Positions 40,748 through 49,126 of a DNA stretch of 64,000 bases are shown in pieces (within the stretch, counting starts at the first letter, position 1; each line of letters starts with the position of its first letter). Under the pieces are notes generated by a model, which saw only the letters and a program-made list of their open reading frames with translations, was not told the origin of the DNA and made no database searches. This DNA is from JASSUD01 sp031963445. GTDB lineage: Bacteria > Pseudomonadota > Gammaproteobacteria > Burkholderiales > Burkholderiaceae. The translations under genes were made by a program, and so were the position numbers. The stretch spans positions 1,426,001 through 1,490,000 of the forward strand of contig JASSUH010000001.1 in assembly GCA_031963445.1 (NCBI GenBank). Direction: 5' to 3'.

Positions 40748-40873
40748 TTAGGAACCTCTGCAAAATCCCTTATGCGGCAGGATAATTAACTGAGGTCTCT
40801 CTTTTTTGCACTGGGTATTCTTGTACTGGCAGCAAAAGCGTGTCTGACCCTTGGGGTTTTGCAGAGGGTCCTT
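40748..40873. repeat. Short inverted repeat, family B (copy at 40.8 kb)
   Basis: TTAGGAACCTCTGCAAAATC and GGGGTTTTGCAGAGGGTCCTT are near-perfect inverted termini; the interior includes CTTGTACTGGCAGCAAAAGC. It occupies most of the gap between murU and pepP and could act as a hairpin in readthrough transcripts. Confidence 0.88.
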
Positions 40874-40883
40874 TGCGTGCATC

Positions 40884-41627
40884 TTAAGATGCATCTCTAA
40901 TAAGACGCAAGCGTTTCTCTAGCGCTTGTAATTCTAAAGGCGTACCAACGTTGGCCCAATAACCCGTGTACAGCTCACCAGTAGCTTGTTGAGCGTTAAT
41001 TGCTGAGCGGTAATAGGGAAGTAGTGGACTGACAGTGCCTGGCGCGATAGCTTCAAACATCCTCGTATCGTAAACGCCTATATTGCCAAAAGTAAAACGT
41101 GATCCATTTTCAAGCGAGAGGCGATTGCCATCTTTCTCGTTCAGCACGAAATCACCGCGTGGATAGTAAGCAGGATTCGGCACCATCACCAGATGCAGTT
41201 GTGCCTCACTGGCTTGGGCGATGCGCTGCGCATGAGGGATAAGCTGGCGATAATCATAATCAGTAAAAATATCGCCGCTCACTGCGATAAAAGTTGAAGC
41301 AGTACTATATTTTTTAAACAGCGGTAAAGCATGTGCGATGCCACCAGCGGTTTCTAACGCTTCACTTTCGGCAGAATAGTAAATTTGCACTCCCCAACGC
41401 TTTCCATCGCCCAATGTTGTTTCAATTAAATTGCCAAGCCAGGCATGATTAATAATGATGACGGTGCAGCCAGCCTTAGCTAAGCGTTCAATCTGCCAGA
41501 CAATTAACGGTTTTCCGCCTACCTCAAGCAGCGGCTTGGGGCATGTGTCCGTGAGTGGACGCATCCGAGTACCGCGCCCGGCAGCAAAAATCATCGCGGT
41601 ATTGATGGGGGTTGTGAAAGCGGTCAT
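40884..41627 (-). CDS. murU: N-acetylmuramate-1-phosphate uridylyltransferase
   Basis: A 247-residue nucleotidyltransferase. The signature AMIFAAGRGTRMRPLTDTCPKPLLEVGG (here given in part: FAAGRGTRMRPLTD) is near residue 13, with VSGDIFTDYDY in the middle. Its start overlaps the stop of the neighbouring sugar kinase by four bases. MurU and AmgK together recycle N-acetylmuramic acid to UDP-MurNAc. The pairing makes this assignment stronger than sequence alone, since related enzymes make other NDP-sugars. Confidence 0.85.
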   Translation of the reverse strand: MTAFTTPINTAMIFAAGRGTRMRPLTDTCPKPLLEVGGKPLIVWQIERLAKAGCTVIIINHAWLGNLIETTLGDGKRWGVQIYYSAESEALETAGGIAHALPLFKKYSTASTFIAVSGDIFTDYDYRQLIPHAQRIAQASEAQLHLVMVPNPAYYPRGDFVLNEKDGNRLSLENGSRFTFGNIGVYDTRMFEAIAPGTVSPLLPYYRSAINAQQATGELYTGYWANVGTPLELQALEKRLRLIRDAS

Positions 41628-42679
41628 GGCAGCACCGCTTGAGTAGGGGCGCTTGTGTTGATGGCATGCGCTTCGAGCTTATCCAGCAAGTGGGCCAGCG
41701 GCGTGAGTTCCGTATAACGGGTGATAACGCGCCGCAGATAAGCGAGAAAACGAGGCGCATCTTGCAAATAATGTGGCTTGCCATCTCGATAATGTAAGCG
41801 CGCAAAAATGCCAAGCACTTTTAAATGGCGTTGCACACCCATCCATTCGAGGTTCTCGTAAAACTGTGCGAAATCAGTCCCGACTGGAAGGTGTGCGGCT
41901 TGTGCTTTTTCCCAATACCCTCGGATGCAATTGAATTCAAAATCTGGCTCCCAACTAATGAAAGCATCTCGAAAGAGTGAAACCACATCATAGGTAATGG
42001 GACCGAGCACGGCATCTTGAAAATCTAATACACCAGGATTGTGCTCAGGACACAACATTAAATTGCGTGGCATATAGTCACGATGCACAAAAACCTGCGG
42101 TTGCGCGAGCGCTCGTTCAATCAGCTTAGCGAATACCTGATCTAATGCATCGCGTAACGTTTGATCCAATGTAAAGCCAAGATGACGCTCTATATACCAA
42201 GTAGGAAAGAGCTCAAGTTCTCGGCGTAGTAAAGCCTCGCTATAGGTTGGCAAAACATTAGCGCGCGTTGCGCTTTGCCAGCGTATCAAGCTGGTAAACG
42301 CATCCTCAAAAAAGGGTTGTGCTTGTATCGGATCTTGCAAATTTTTTAATGCATCGAGATAAAGCGTACCTCCAAGGTCGGTCAGCAGCATAAAGCCGCG
42401 CTCAACATCGCTTTCAAAAACTTGTGGTACATGCACCCCTGCTTGGGTAAAAAGCGCTGCGATATTAATGAACTCGAGATTTTTTTCAGGCGGCGGTGCA
42501 TCGACAGCAATCAAGCTAGCGCCGTATTTGCCTTGGCTTGCAAGACGAAAGTAACGCCGCGTCCCAGCGTCAGAAGAAGCAGGGGTGAGAGAAGTCAGAT
42601 CCAGCTGATAAGAGGTAGCTAATTCAGTTAACCAATTTAAAAGCTCAGTGGTGCGAGGAGTAAGAGAGTTGAATGTCAT
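41624..42679 (-). CDS. amgK: N-acetylmuramate/N-acetylglucosamine kinase AmgK
   Basis: A 351-residue phosphotransferase-fold sugar kinase that phosphorylates MurNAc/GlcNAc at the anomeric position for peptidoglycan recycling. The catalytic loop FVHRDYMPRNLML and the following VLDFQDAVLGPITYDVVSLF are the kinase signatures. It is upstream of and overlaps murU, and divergent from lptD, the same layout as in relatives. Confidence 0.88.
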   Translation of the reverse strand: MTFNSLTPRTTELLNWLTELATSYQLDLTSLTPASSDAGTRRYFRLASQGKYGASLIAVDAPPPEKNLEFINIAALFTQAGVHVPQVFESDVERGFMLLTDLGGTLYLDALKNLQDPIQAQPFFEDAFTSLIRWQSATRANVLPTYSEALLRRELELFPTWYIERHLGFTLDQTLRDALDQVFAKLIERALAQPQVFVHRDYMPRNLMLCPEHNPGVLDFQDAVLGPITYDVVSLFRDAFISWEPDFEFNCIRGYWEKAQAAHLPVGTDFAQFYENLEWMGVQRHLKVLGIFARLHYRDGKPHYLQDAPRFLAYLRRVITRYTELTPLAHLLDKLEAHAINTSAPTQAVLP

Positions 42680-42710
42680 CTGAAGTTAAAACCAAATCTA
42701 AAAATTCACC

Positions 42711-42769
42711 TAGGGCTTGTTCATGATCTCTCAGCGCCTTCTGCTTAAAGATCGTGAACAGGTTCTCAA
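42711..42769. repeat. MITE-like repeat, family A (copy 5, internally deleted)
   Basis: Left terminus TAGGGCTTGTTCATGATCTC is joined directly to the right end CGCCTTCTGCTTAAAGATCG-TGAACAGGTTCTC; the core palindrome is gone. It shows that the outer repeats define the unit. Confidence 0.8.
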
Positions 42770-42851
42770 GACCTGTGAAGGCACAAAAACAGATAGTACG
42801 ATTGTATGGCACTAAAAAAAGCTCCCGCTATTGTTTTATCTAGTACTTGCT

Positions 42852-42959
42852 TAAGGAAGCGCTGAATAGCATTGGTAGTAACGAATGCCTTTGTGACTCG
42901 TGCATTAGCATTTGCCATGAAAGATGGTGTCGTCGCAAAGGTTATGCAGAGATTCCCTT
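42852..42959. repeat. Chimeric inverted-repeat element (family C left end, family B right end)
   Basis: The left end AAGGAAGCGCTGAATAG matches family C and the right end GTTATGCAGAGATTCCC matches family B, with an interior including GGTAGTAACGAATGCC. It lies upstream of lptD. Confidence 0.5.
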
Positions 42960-43089
42960 GGGCTAAAGTGACTTGTCATATAATACCCGACTGTTTTTTT
43001 CGCTTTTTTTCTGGCGCTAACTTTGTTTGTCTAATTAACTTACTCAGCGCTCTCTAAGATGCCTGATTAGTGGGTCGCTGAGCGCGCTT

Positions 43090-45489
43090 ATGTCATCTAA
43101 AACATTCTATTGTTTGCATTCCTCTCGTCATTTTCTACGTCGTCTTGCGCGCATTGCTGTCGCGTTCCTCGCGGCGCCAGGTTGGTTACCGCTTGTTAGT
43201 TTCGCGCAAGTTAAATCAGCACCCTCCCAAACCTTACCCATTCAAGATATCAGTGAAGCGCCAGCGCCTTCTTCAGTCGGTTTAATGTTTGTGCCCACGC
43301 TCGAGGAGCATCCATTGCAAGCAGGTGATGAGGCAGCGAGGTTCGTGTTAGGGGAACGTATAGAAGGGCAAATGGGCGAGGAGGTGAACGTTATTGGCCA
43401 AGGCGAGGTGCGCACAGCAACGACGGTGATAAAAGGCGATAAGCTGCGCTATGTCACTGAGACTGATCAAGCATACGCGAGTGGGAATGTGCTGTTGATG
43501 CATAACGGCAATGTTTTTAGGGGGACTCAAGCTTTTCTGAAAGTCACAGCCAATGAAGGTTATTTACTATCGCCCACTTACCATCTAAACGCTGCGGGCG
43601 CCGTGGGAAATGCTAAGCGAATTGATTTACTTGACCCTGAGCGTGTCCATGTAGAGCAGGGCACTTACACAACGTGTCAATGTGCTGCTGACCCAGCTTG
43701 GTATTTTAAAGCCAGTTCATTTACGTTAGACACGGGCAATAATATTGGTGTCGCACGTAATAGCGTGTTGTATTTTCAGGGTGTGCCTTTGCTTGCTAGC
43801 CCCTATATTTCTTTTCCGCTTTCCAATGAACGAAAATCAGGTTTGCTGCCGCCGCCTTTTGCGTTTAGCTCGACCACAGGTTTTAGCTTTACCCTGCCTT
43901 ATTACCTTAACCTTGCGCCTAACTACGATTTGACGTTTTATCCGCGTTTTATCCCACAGCGCGGCGTGCAGCTAGGTGTTGAATATCGCTATTTAACGCC
44001 AACTTATGCAGGGAATATTTTTCTTGAGGGGCTTGCGCAAGATCGCATCACTAAAACTAACCGCTATGCCATTCATCTGCAACATAACCAGATTCTTGGT
44101 GCGGGTTTAGGCGCTTACCTTAATTACCATCGTGTCTCGGATCAAAATTATCCTAGAGATATTATGTCTGATAACCTTTTTTTAGGAGGCGTGCAGCTGC
44201 TGTTTCAGCAAGAAGCTGGCGTTACTTATCAACAAGGTCCTTGGTCAGCCTTAGCGCGTGTGCAGCGCTGGCAAACACTGTACCCATCGGCGGCGCCTTA
44301 TGGGCGTGAGCCACAGTTAAATATCAAATATCGGCAATATGACACAGCCAATTTTGATTTGGGGGCAGAAGCTGATTATTCCTATTTCCGTATAGCAACT
44401 AAAGATGCGACAACTAAAAACGCGAGGGAAGGGCAGCGACTGATGTTAAATCCGACGCTAAGCTATCCTGTGCTTGCGCCTAGTTACTTTTTTGTACCAA
44501 AGCTGCGCTACCATTTGGCCGCGTATAAGCTTGACCCAGTGCCAGACGCGATACCGTTCAAACAGCGTGATTTCACCATCAGCATTCCGACTGTCAGCTT
44601 AGATGGTGGTTTAGTTTTTGAGCGAGCGATGAATGTGTTTGGTAAGCCCTATATTCAAACTTTAGAGCCGCGTTTGTATTACGTTTATACGCCGTACCGA
44701 CAGCAAAATTTTGTACCTCTATTTGATGCAGCCGAATCGGACTTTAGTCTGGCTGAGATTTACACTGAAAATACTTTTGTTGGGAATGATCGTATCGCTG
44801 ATGCTAATCGACTGACCACGGGTCTGACGACACGCTTTATTGATGCTGCTTCAGGCAGCGAGATTGCGCGTTTTGTGATTGCGCAACAGTATTATTTTCG
44901 CCAGCAACAGGTAGTTTTCAAGTCTGATTCTCCTATATCGCGTGCCAATCACTCAGATTGGTTAGCTGGCGCATTATTTAGATTTGGCTATGGGTTTTTG
45001 TCAGAAACTGCCGTGCAATACAATCCCACTAATAAGCAGTTGATTCGCTCTAACCTTGGCCTTTCTTGGAATCCAGCAGAGCGTAAAGCTTTAAATTTAA
45101 GCTATCGTTATACCCGTCCGAATGCAACCTTGAGTAATCGTCCGATTCGGCAATTCATTGTCTCGACGCAGTGGCCGCTGACGCAGCGACTATATGGCGT
45201 TAGTCGTATCAATTATGATATCGATGGACATCGTCTGACAGACGGTTTAGTTGGCTTTCAATATAACGAAGATTGCTGGTCATTTGGCTTAGCGTTTCAG
45301 CGCTACGCCAATGGAGCGAATGTTATAACTGACGCACCCCAAGCAGGCACGCGTGTTTTGGCGCAACTTGAATTGAAGGGAGTGGCTAAAGCTGACAATG
45401 GTTTACTTGAGCAATTCCGTGCGAGTGTGCCAGGTTATACGCCGATGCCTGCGATGCAGCCGCCTTCGCGTTTTAATAATTATGATTAG
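43090..45489 (+). CDS. lptD: LPS-assembly outer-membrane protein LptD
   Basis: A 799-residue outer-membrane beta-barrel that, with LptE, inserts lipopolysaccharide in the outer leaflet. The N-terminal signal region (to about residue 40, ...LVSFAQ) is followed by an OstA/LptA-like jellyroll at about 95-210 (IKGDKLRYVTETDQAYASGN) and the LptD barrel to the end. Cysteines in TTCQCAADPAW and EDCWSF could form the domain-linking disulfides. Length is normal. It begins the lptD-surA-pdxA operon; surA starts 24 bases after the stop. Retention implies that LPS export still functions. Confidence 0.95.
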   Translation: MSSKTFYCLHSSRHFLRRLARIAVAFLAAPGWLPLVSFAQVKSAPSQTLPIQDISEAPAPSSVGLMFVPTLEEHPLQAGDEAARFVLGERIEGQMGEEVNVIGQGEVRTATTVIKGDKLRYVTETDQAYASGNVLLMHNGNVFRGTQAFLKVTANEGYLLSPTYHLNAAGAVGNAKRIDLLDPERVHVEQGTYTTCQCAADPAWYFKASSFTLDTGNNIGVARNSVLYFQGVPLLASPYISFPLSNERKSGLLPPPFAFSSTTGFSFTLPYYLNLAPNYDLTFYPRFIPQRGVQLGVEYRYLTPTYAGNIFLEGLAQDRITKTNRYAIHLQHNQILGAGLGAYLNYHRVSDQNYPRDIMSDNLFLGGVQLLFQQEAGVTYQQGPWSALARVQRWQTLYPSAAPYGREPQLNIKYRQYDTANFDLGAEADYSYFRIATKDATTKNAREGQRLMLNPTLSYPVLAPSYFFVPKLRYHLAAYKLDPVPDAIPFKQRDFTISIPTVSLDGGLVFERAMNVFGKPYIQTLEPRLYYVYTPYRQQNFVPLFDAAESDFSLAEIYTENTFVGNDRIADANRLTTGLTTRFIDAASGSEIARFVIAQQYYFRQQQVVFKSDSPISRANHSDWLAGALFRFGYGFLSETAVQYNPTNKQLIRSNLGLSWNPAERKALNLSYRYTRPNATLSNRPIRQFIVSTQWPLTQRLYGVSRINYDIDGHRLTDGLVGFQYNEDCWSFGLAFQRYANGANVITDAPQAGTRVLAQLELKGVAKADNGLLEQFRASVPGYTPMPAMQPPSRFNNYD

Positions 45490-45513
45490 ACCAATTAGAG
45501 AAGCACTGAATAA

Positions 45514-46548
45514 ATGAAAAAATCTCCCCGTATTTTGCTAAGCGGTATAGCTACCTTTATTTTTTGTGCCGCATTATCGCTCTTAAATAGCCCTGCCTAT
45601 GCACAAGCTTTAGCGCGTGGCACGAGCCAAGAAATAGATCGTGTCGTGGCCATTGTGAACCAAGAAATCATTACTCGACGTGATTTAGATGAGCGCACGC
45701 AATTGATTATGCGCAAATTACAGCAGCAAAAAATGCCTATTCCTCCTCAAGCTGAATTGCAACCTCAGGTACTCGAACAAATGGCGCTTGAACTTATCCA
45801 GCTGCAAAAAGCGCAGGAAGAGGGTATTAATATGGATGATGCTGCTGTGCAGCGTGCTATTGAACGCTTAGCCAATCTCAATCATTTAACTGTTGAAGCA
45901 TACCGTCAGCGTATTGAGGCGCAAGGCATTCCTTGGCGCTTATTTAAGCATGACGTCAAAAGTGAATTGATGATAAGTCAGCTGCGCCAAAAAGAAATTG
46001 ATAGCAAAATCACGATTTCTGATACTGAAGTCGCTAATTACTTAGCTCGCCAACAAAGCGCGCCAGCCAATTCATCGGTTAACGCAGCTACGCCAGATGC
46101 AAGCGCTCAACAAACACAAGTACGCCACATCTTAATTCGGATTGGTAAAGGCGTTTCAGAGCAAAAAGCACGGCAGCAACTTCTCACGATTAAGCAAAAA
46201 ATTAAAGATGGCAATGATTTTGCCGCTTTCGCCCGAACTTATTCGCAAGATGGTTCTGCTAGCCAAGGCGGTGACTTAGGGTGGCTAAGTGCTGGTGAAA
46301 CCGTGCCTGAATTTGAGCGGGCATTTATGCAGCTCAAAGAAGGTGAAGTGAGCGAGCCAATACGAACTGAATATGGTTACCACTTAATTCAAGTACTAGG
46401 TCGGCGCAGTGCTGAGTCAACTAACCAGCGCGAAGCCGCGCGCCAAGCCATTGGTGCGCGTAAGGCTGAGCAAGCCTATGCCAATTGGCTTAGCACATTG
46501 CGTGATAGTGCGACTGTTCAATATAAGCTAGACGATGGCAAGCTATAA
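45514..46548 (+). CDS. surA: Periplasmic chaperone SurA, single parvulin domain
   Basis: A 344-residue exported folding factor for outer-membrane proteins such as LptD. The signal peptide ends near residue 31 (SPAYA). The SurA N-terminal domain (RVVAIVNQEIITRRDLDERT through about 175) is followed by one PPIase domain at about 203-305 (VRHILIRIGKG, FAAFARTYSQDGSASQGGDL, GYHLIQVLGRR). E. coli and most Burkholderia SurA proteins are about 430-450 residues with two parvulin domains, so this is a shortened form. The ATG at 45514 directly follows GCACTGAATAA, which resembles a family C terminus. It is directly followed by pdxA. Confidence 0.9.
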   Translation: MKKSPRILLSGIATFIFCAALSLLNSPAYAQALARGTSQEIDRVVAIVNQEIITRRDLDERTQLIMRKLQQQKMPIPPQAELQPQVLEQMALELIQLQKAQEEGINMDDAAVQRAIERLANLNHLTVEAYRQRIEAQGIPWRLFKHDVKSELMISQLRQKEIDSKITISDTEVANYLARQQSAPANSSVNAATPDASAQQTQVRHILIRIGKGVSEQKARQQLLTIKQKIKDGNDFAAFARTYSQDGSASQGGDLGWLSAGETVPEFERAFMQLKEGEVSEPIRTEYGYHLIQVLGRRSAESTNQREAARQAIGARKAEQAYANWLSTLRDSATVQYKLDDGKL

Positions 46549-47577
46549 ATGGTGGCTGAACCTGGCATAAAGCAAGCCTTAAAAATTGCGATCACAACGG
46601 GTGAGCCAGCTGGCGTTGGGCCAGAGCTAACTACCCAGGCATTGGCACAGGGCTTATTAAGCCAGCACAATGCTTGGCCAGATGTTCATTTCACTGTGTT
46701 GGGCGATCAGTCGCTATTGAATAAACGGTCAACTGCAGTTGGCGTGGAATGGGCGCAGCTGATTGCTACTAACCAGGTCACCTTAGAACATCATGCGCTG
46801 GCGACCCCGTGCGAGGCCGGTCAATTAAATCCAGCTAATGGTCGTTACGTGCTGGCACTGCTTGATGCTGCAATTGATGGTGCGCTGGCAGATAAGTTTG
46901 ATGCTATTGTCACGGCGCCTGTGCAAAAAAGCGTTATCAATCAAGCTGCTTTACCTAATGACTCGCTTTTTACTGGCCACACCGAATATCTTGCTGAGCG
47001 TACCGGTGCGGCGCGCGTAGTGATGATGCTCGCCGGGCCAGACAAATTGAGTCAGCGTATCTTGCGCGTGGCGCTTGCCACCACGCATATACCTTTGCAA
47101 GAAGTCACAGCGGCACTGACGATAGAAGGATTAGTCGATACGTTACGGGTACTTGAGCATGATCTGCGTAACCGTTTCAAAATAGCTGCACCTCGTATTC
47201 TGGTCGCTGGACTGAACCCGCATGCAGGTGAGAATGGGTATTTAGGCCGTACCGAAATCGACATTATTACTCCTGCGATTCAACAGGCTCGCCATCTGGG
47301 CATTGATGCGCGTGGTCCCTATCCAGCAGATACTTTGTTTCAACCCCATTATCTTGATGATGCTGACTGCGTGTTGGCGATGTATCACGACCAAGGTTTA
47401 CCTGTATTGAAATACGCGACCTTTGGCCATGCGTGCAATATCACCCTTGGCTTACCTATCGTGCGTACCTCAGTCGACCACGGCACGGCACTGACGCTGG
47501 CAGGCACGGGGCAGGCTGACTCTGGTAGTTTGCTGGAAGCGATTAAGGTAGCGATAACATTGGCACGTTACCAGTAA
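46549..47577 (+). CDS. pdxA: 4-hydroxythreonine-4-phosphate dehydrogenase
   Basis: A 342-residue NAD-dependent dehydrogenase of pyridoxal phosphate synthesis (DXP-dependent route). Recognisable segments are ALKIAITTGEPAGVGPELTT at the start, the metal-binding LFTGHTEYLAERTG, and AGLNPHAGENGYLGRTEIDI, with MYHDQGLPVLKY near the end. It begins immediately after the surA stop codon, so translation is probably coupled. In relatives rsmA follows directly; here about 700 bases with small ORFs and a repeat intervene. Confidence 0.95.
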   Translation: MVAEPGIKQALKIAITTGEPAGVGPELTTQALAQGLLSQHNAWPDVHFTVLGDQSLLNKRSTAVGVEWAQLIATNQVTLEHHALATPCEAGQLNPANGRYVLALLDAAIDGALADKFDAIVTAPVQKSVINQAALPNDSLFTGHTEYLAERTGAARVVMMLAGPDKLSQRILRVALATTHIPLQEVTAALTIEGLVDTLRVLEHDLRNRFKIAAPRILVAGLNPHAGENGYLGRTEIDIITPAIQQARHLGIDARGPYPADTLFQPHYLDDADCVLAMYHDQGLPVLKYATFGHACNITLGLPIVRTSVDHGTALTLAGTGQADSGSLLEAIKVAITLARYQ

Positions 47578-47731
47578 GGCAATGGATAAATAAGGGCATC
47601 TGCAAATATTTCTTGCGCGTGCTTTATTCAGTACTTGTTAGCTGATTGGTCGATTGTTTGTCTTAGTCATATTTCTTTAGCATGGACATTAACTTTATTT
47701 AAGCCTGAATAATTCAGTTGAAGGTAATCCC

Positions 47732-48079
47732 ATGCTTAAGGAAACGCTGAATAATCCCGTAGCGGCGTCATGCCTCCTCGCCGTACTACTGTACTGTCTT
47801 CGTCGGCATTTCTTGCTACGGAATTATTCAGCGCTTCCTACGGCTTTCAAAATCTTGTGGCAGCGCGCCGTGTTTGCTGTAATAGATAGAACACCGCAGC
47901 AGAATGAAACCCTAGGCCGCTTTTTACATACCTTATCTGCGTCATCATTTATCGGTGCTGCAACTCTTATGTTCTCAAGCGATGGCAGTGCTAATTACGC
48001 TGGATTGCGAGCCTCCATTCTTTTTGTGGCGGGTGTGATATTCTTTATCGAAGGTATGGCTTTAAATAAAGGGAAATGA
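47732..48079 (+). CDS. Small membrane protein with repeat-derived N-terminus
   Basis: A 115-codon ORF of unknown family. GAAGG lies before the ATG at 47732. Codons 3-36 are encoded by a complete family C repeat (47738-47841), which reads in frame as a hydrophobic stretch (ASCLLAVLLYCL). The remainder contains RTPQQNETLGRFLHTL and two hydrophobic segments (SSFIGAATLMF, ASILFVAGVIFFIEGMAL). Either the repeat replaced the original start, or the true start is an internal GTG or TTG. A 42-codon membrane ORF begins two bases after the stop. Confidence 0.5.
   Translation: MLKETLNNPVAASCLLAVLLYCLRRHFLLRNYSALPTAFKILWQRAVFAVIDRTPQQNETLGRFLHTLSASSFIGAATLMFSSDGSANYAGLRASILFVAGVIFFIEGMALNKGK
47738..47841. 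repeat. Short inverted repeat, family C (copy at 47.7 kb)
   Basis: AAGGAAACGCTGAATAATCC and GAATTATTCAGCGCTTCCT are inverted termini. The interior GTAGCGGCGTCATGCC pairs with GGCATTTCTTGCTAC, so the whole element folds as one hairpin. It lies in frame within the 5' part of an ORF. Confidence 0.85.
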
Positions 48080-48080
48080 A

Positions 48081-48209
48081 ATGGATATAATATTTTTCTT
48101 ACTGATGGCGGTTCCTTTTATGGCATATGGCTTTTTAGCCTGCGTTGTTGAGGCAAGGAAACGAAAAGCCAAAGAAATGATCGATCAAGAAAGCAGTAGT
48201 GAAATATAA
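48081..48209 (+). CDS. 42-residue single-helix membrane protein
   Basis: MDIIFFLLMAVPFMAYGFLA begins a 42-residue protein with one hydrophobic helix (residues 3-24) and a basic then acidic cytoplasmic-type tail (EARKRKAKEMIDQESS). The ATG lies one base after the stop of the preceding ORF and is preceded by GGGAAATGA. The tight spacing suggests translational coupling of the pair. No family recognised. Confidence 0.5.
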   Translation: MDIIFFLLMAVPFMAYGFLACVVEARKRKAKEMIDQESSSEI

Positions 48210-48280
48210 ATCTATTTATCAAGTGGCCTGGGTCGGGCTCTCTAATTTAGCGACAAATTTCCTGAAGAAACCTGCGCACC

Positions 48281-49117
48281 ATGTCAAGCAACAAAGCTAA
48301 CTCCCATCACCAAGGCCATTTCGCACGTAAGCGTTTTGGACAGCATTTTTTAACGGATCATAGCGTTATTGATGCGATTATTTCAGCCATTGCGCCACAA
48401 TCTCAGGATTGTTTGGTAGAAATCGGTCCAGGTCTCGGTGCGATTACTGAACCGCTTCTCAGTCGGCTCGATAAACTACATGCGGTAGAGCTAGACCGCG
48501 ATCTAGCTGTACGCTTGCAACAGCGCTTTGGCGAACGATTAATGCTGCATAGCGCTGATGCGCTGACTTTTGATTTCGGTAAACTTGCCCAAGCAGCAGC
48601 ACCTGTTAGCGACCATCAGCCAAGCGCAAGAATACGTGTGGTGGGTAACTTACCGTATAACATTTCTAGCCCGCTCCTCTTTCACCTAATCAACTATGCA
48701 CCGTACATTCTCGATCAGCATTTCATGCTGCAAAAAGAAGTCGTCGATAGAATGGTTGCAACACCTGGCAGCAAAGTCTATGGGCGACTTTCAGTGATGC
48801 TGCAATATCATTATGCGATTGACAAACTTATAGACGTACCACCAGAAGCGTTTGTTCCTCCTCCAAAAGTCGAATCAGCTGTCGTGCGCATGTTTCCGCA
48901 TCCTGCCCAAAGCTTGTCGCCTGTCAATCTCACTCACCTTAGCGCACTCGTTAGCGCTGCCTTCTCGCAACGCCGCAAAATGCTGCGTAATACGCTAGCT
49001 GACTACCAAAACCGTATTGATTTTGCAGCACTCAACTTTGACCTTACTCGTCGTGCTGAAGAAGTGTCTGTGGATGAATATGTGCGTTTAGCGCAGTATT
49101 TAGAGCAGTCAGCGTAG
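48281..49117 (+). CDS. rsmA: 16S rRNA dimethyladenosine transferase
   Basis: A 278-residue methyltransferase (KsgA) that dimethylates two adjacent adenosines in the 3' hairpin of 16S rRNA. Motifs are FARKRFGQHFLTDHSVIDAI, the SAM site LVEIGPGLGAITEPLL, and the catalytic VVGNLPYNISSPLLFHLINY. Length is normal. It is separated from pdxA by inserted sequence and converges with the Ser-rich gene ten bases downstream. Confidence 0.96.
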   Translation: MSSNKANSHHQGHFARKRFGQHFLTDHSVIDAIISAIAPQSQDCLVEIGPGLGAITEPLLSRLDKLHAVELDRDLAVRLQQRFGERLMLHSADALTFDFGKLAQAAAPVSDHQPSARIRVVGNLPYNISSPLLFHLINYAPYILDQHFMLQKEVVDRMVATPGSKVYGRLSVMLQYHYAIDKLIDVPPEAFVPPPKVESAVVRMFPHPAQSLSPVNLTHLSALVSAAFSQRRKMLRNTLADYQNRIDFAALNFDLTRRAEEVSVDEYVRLAQYLEQSA

Positions 49118-49126
49118 GCTTAAATC

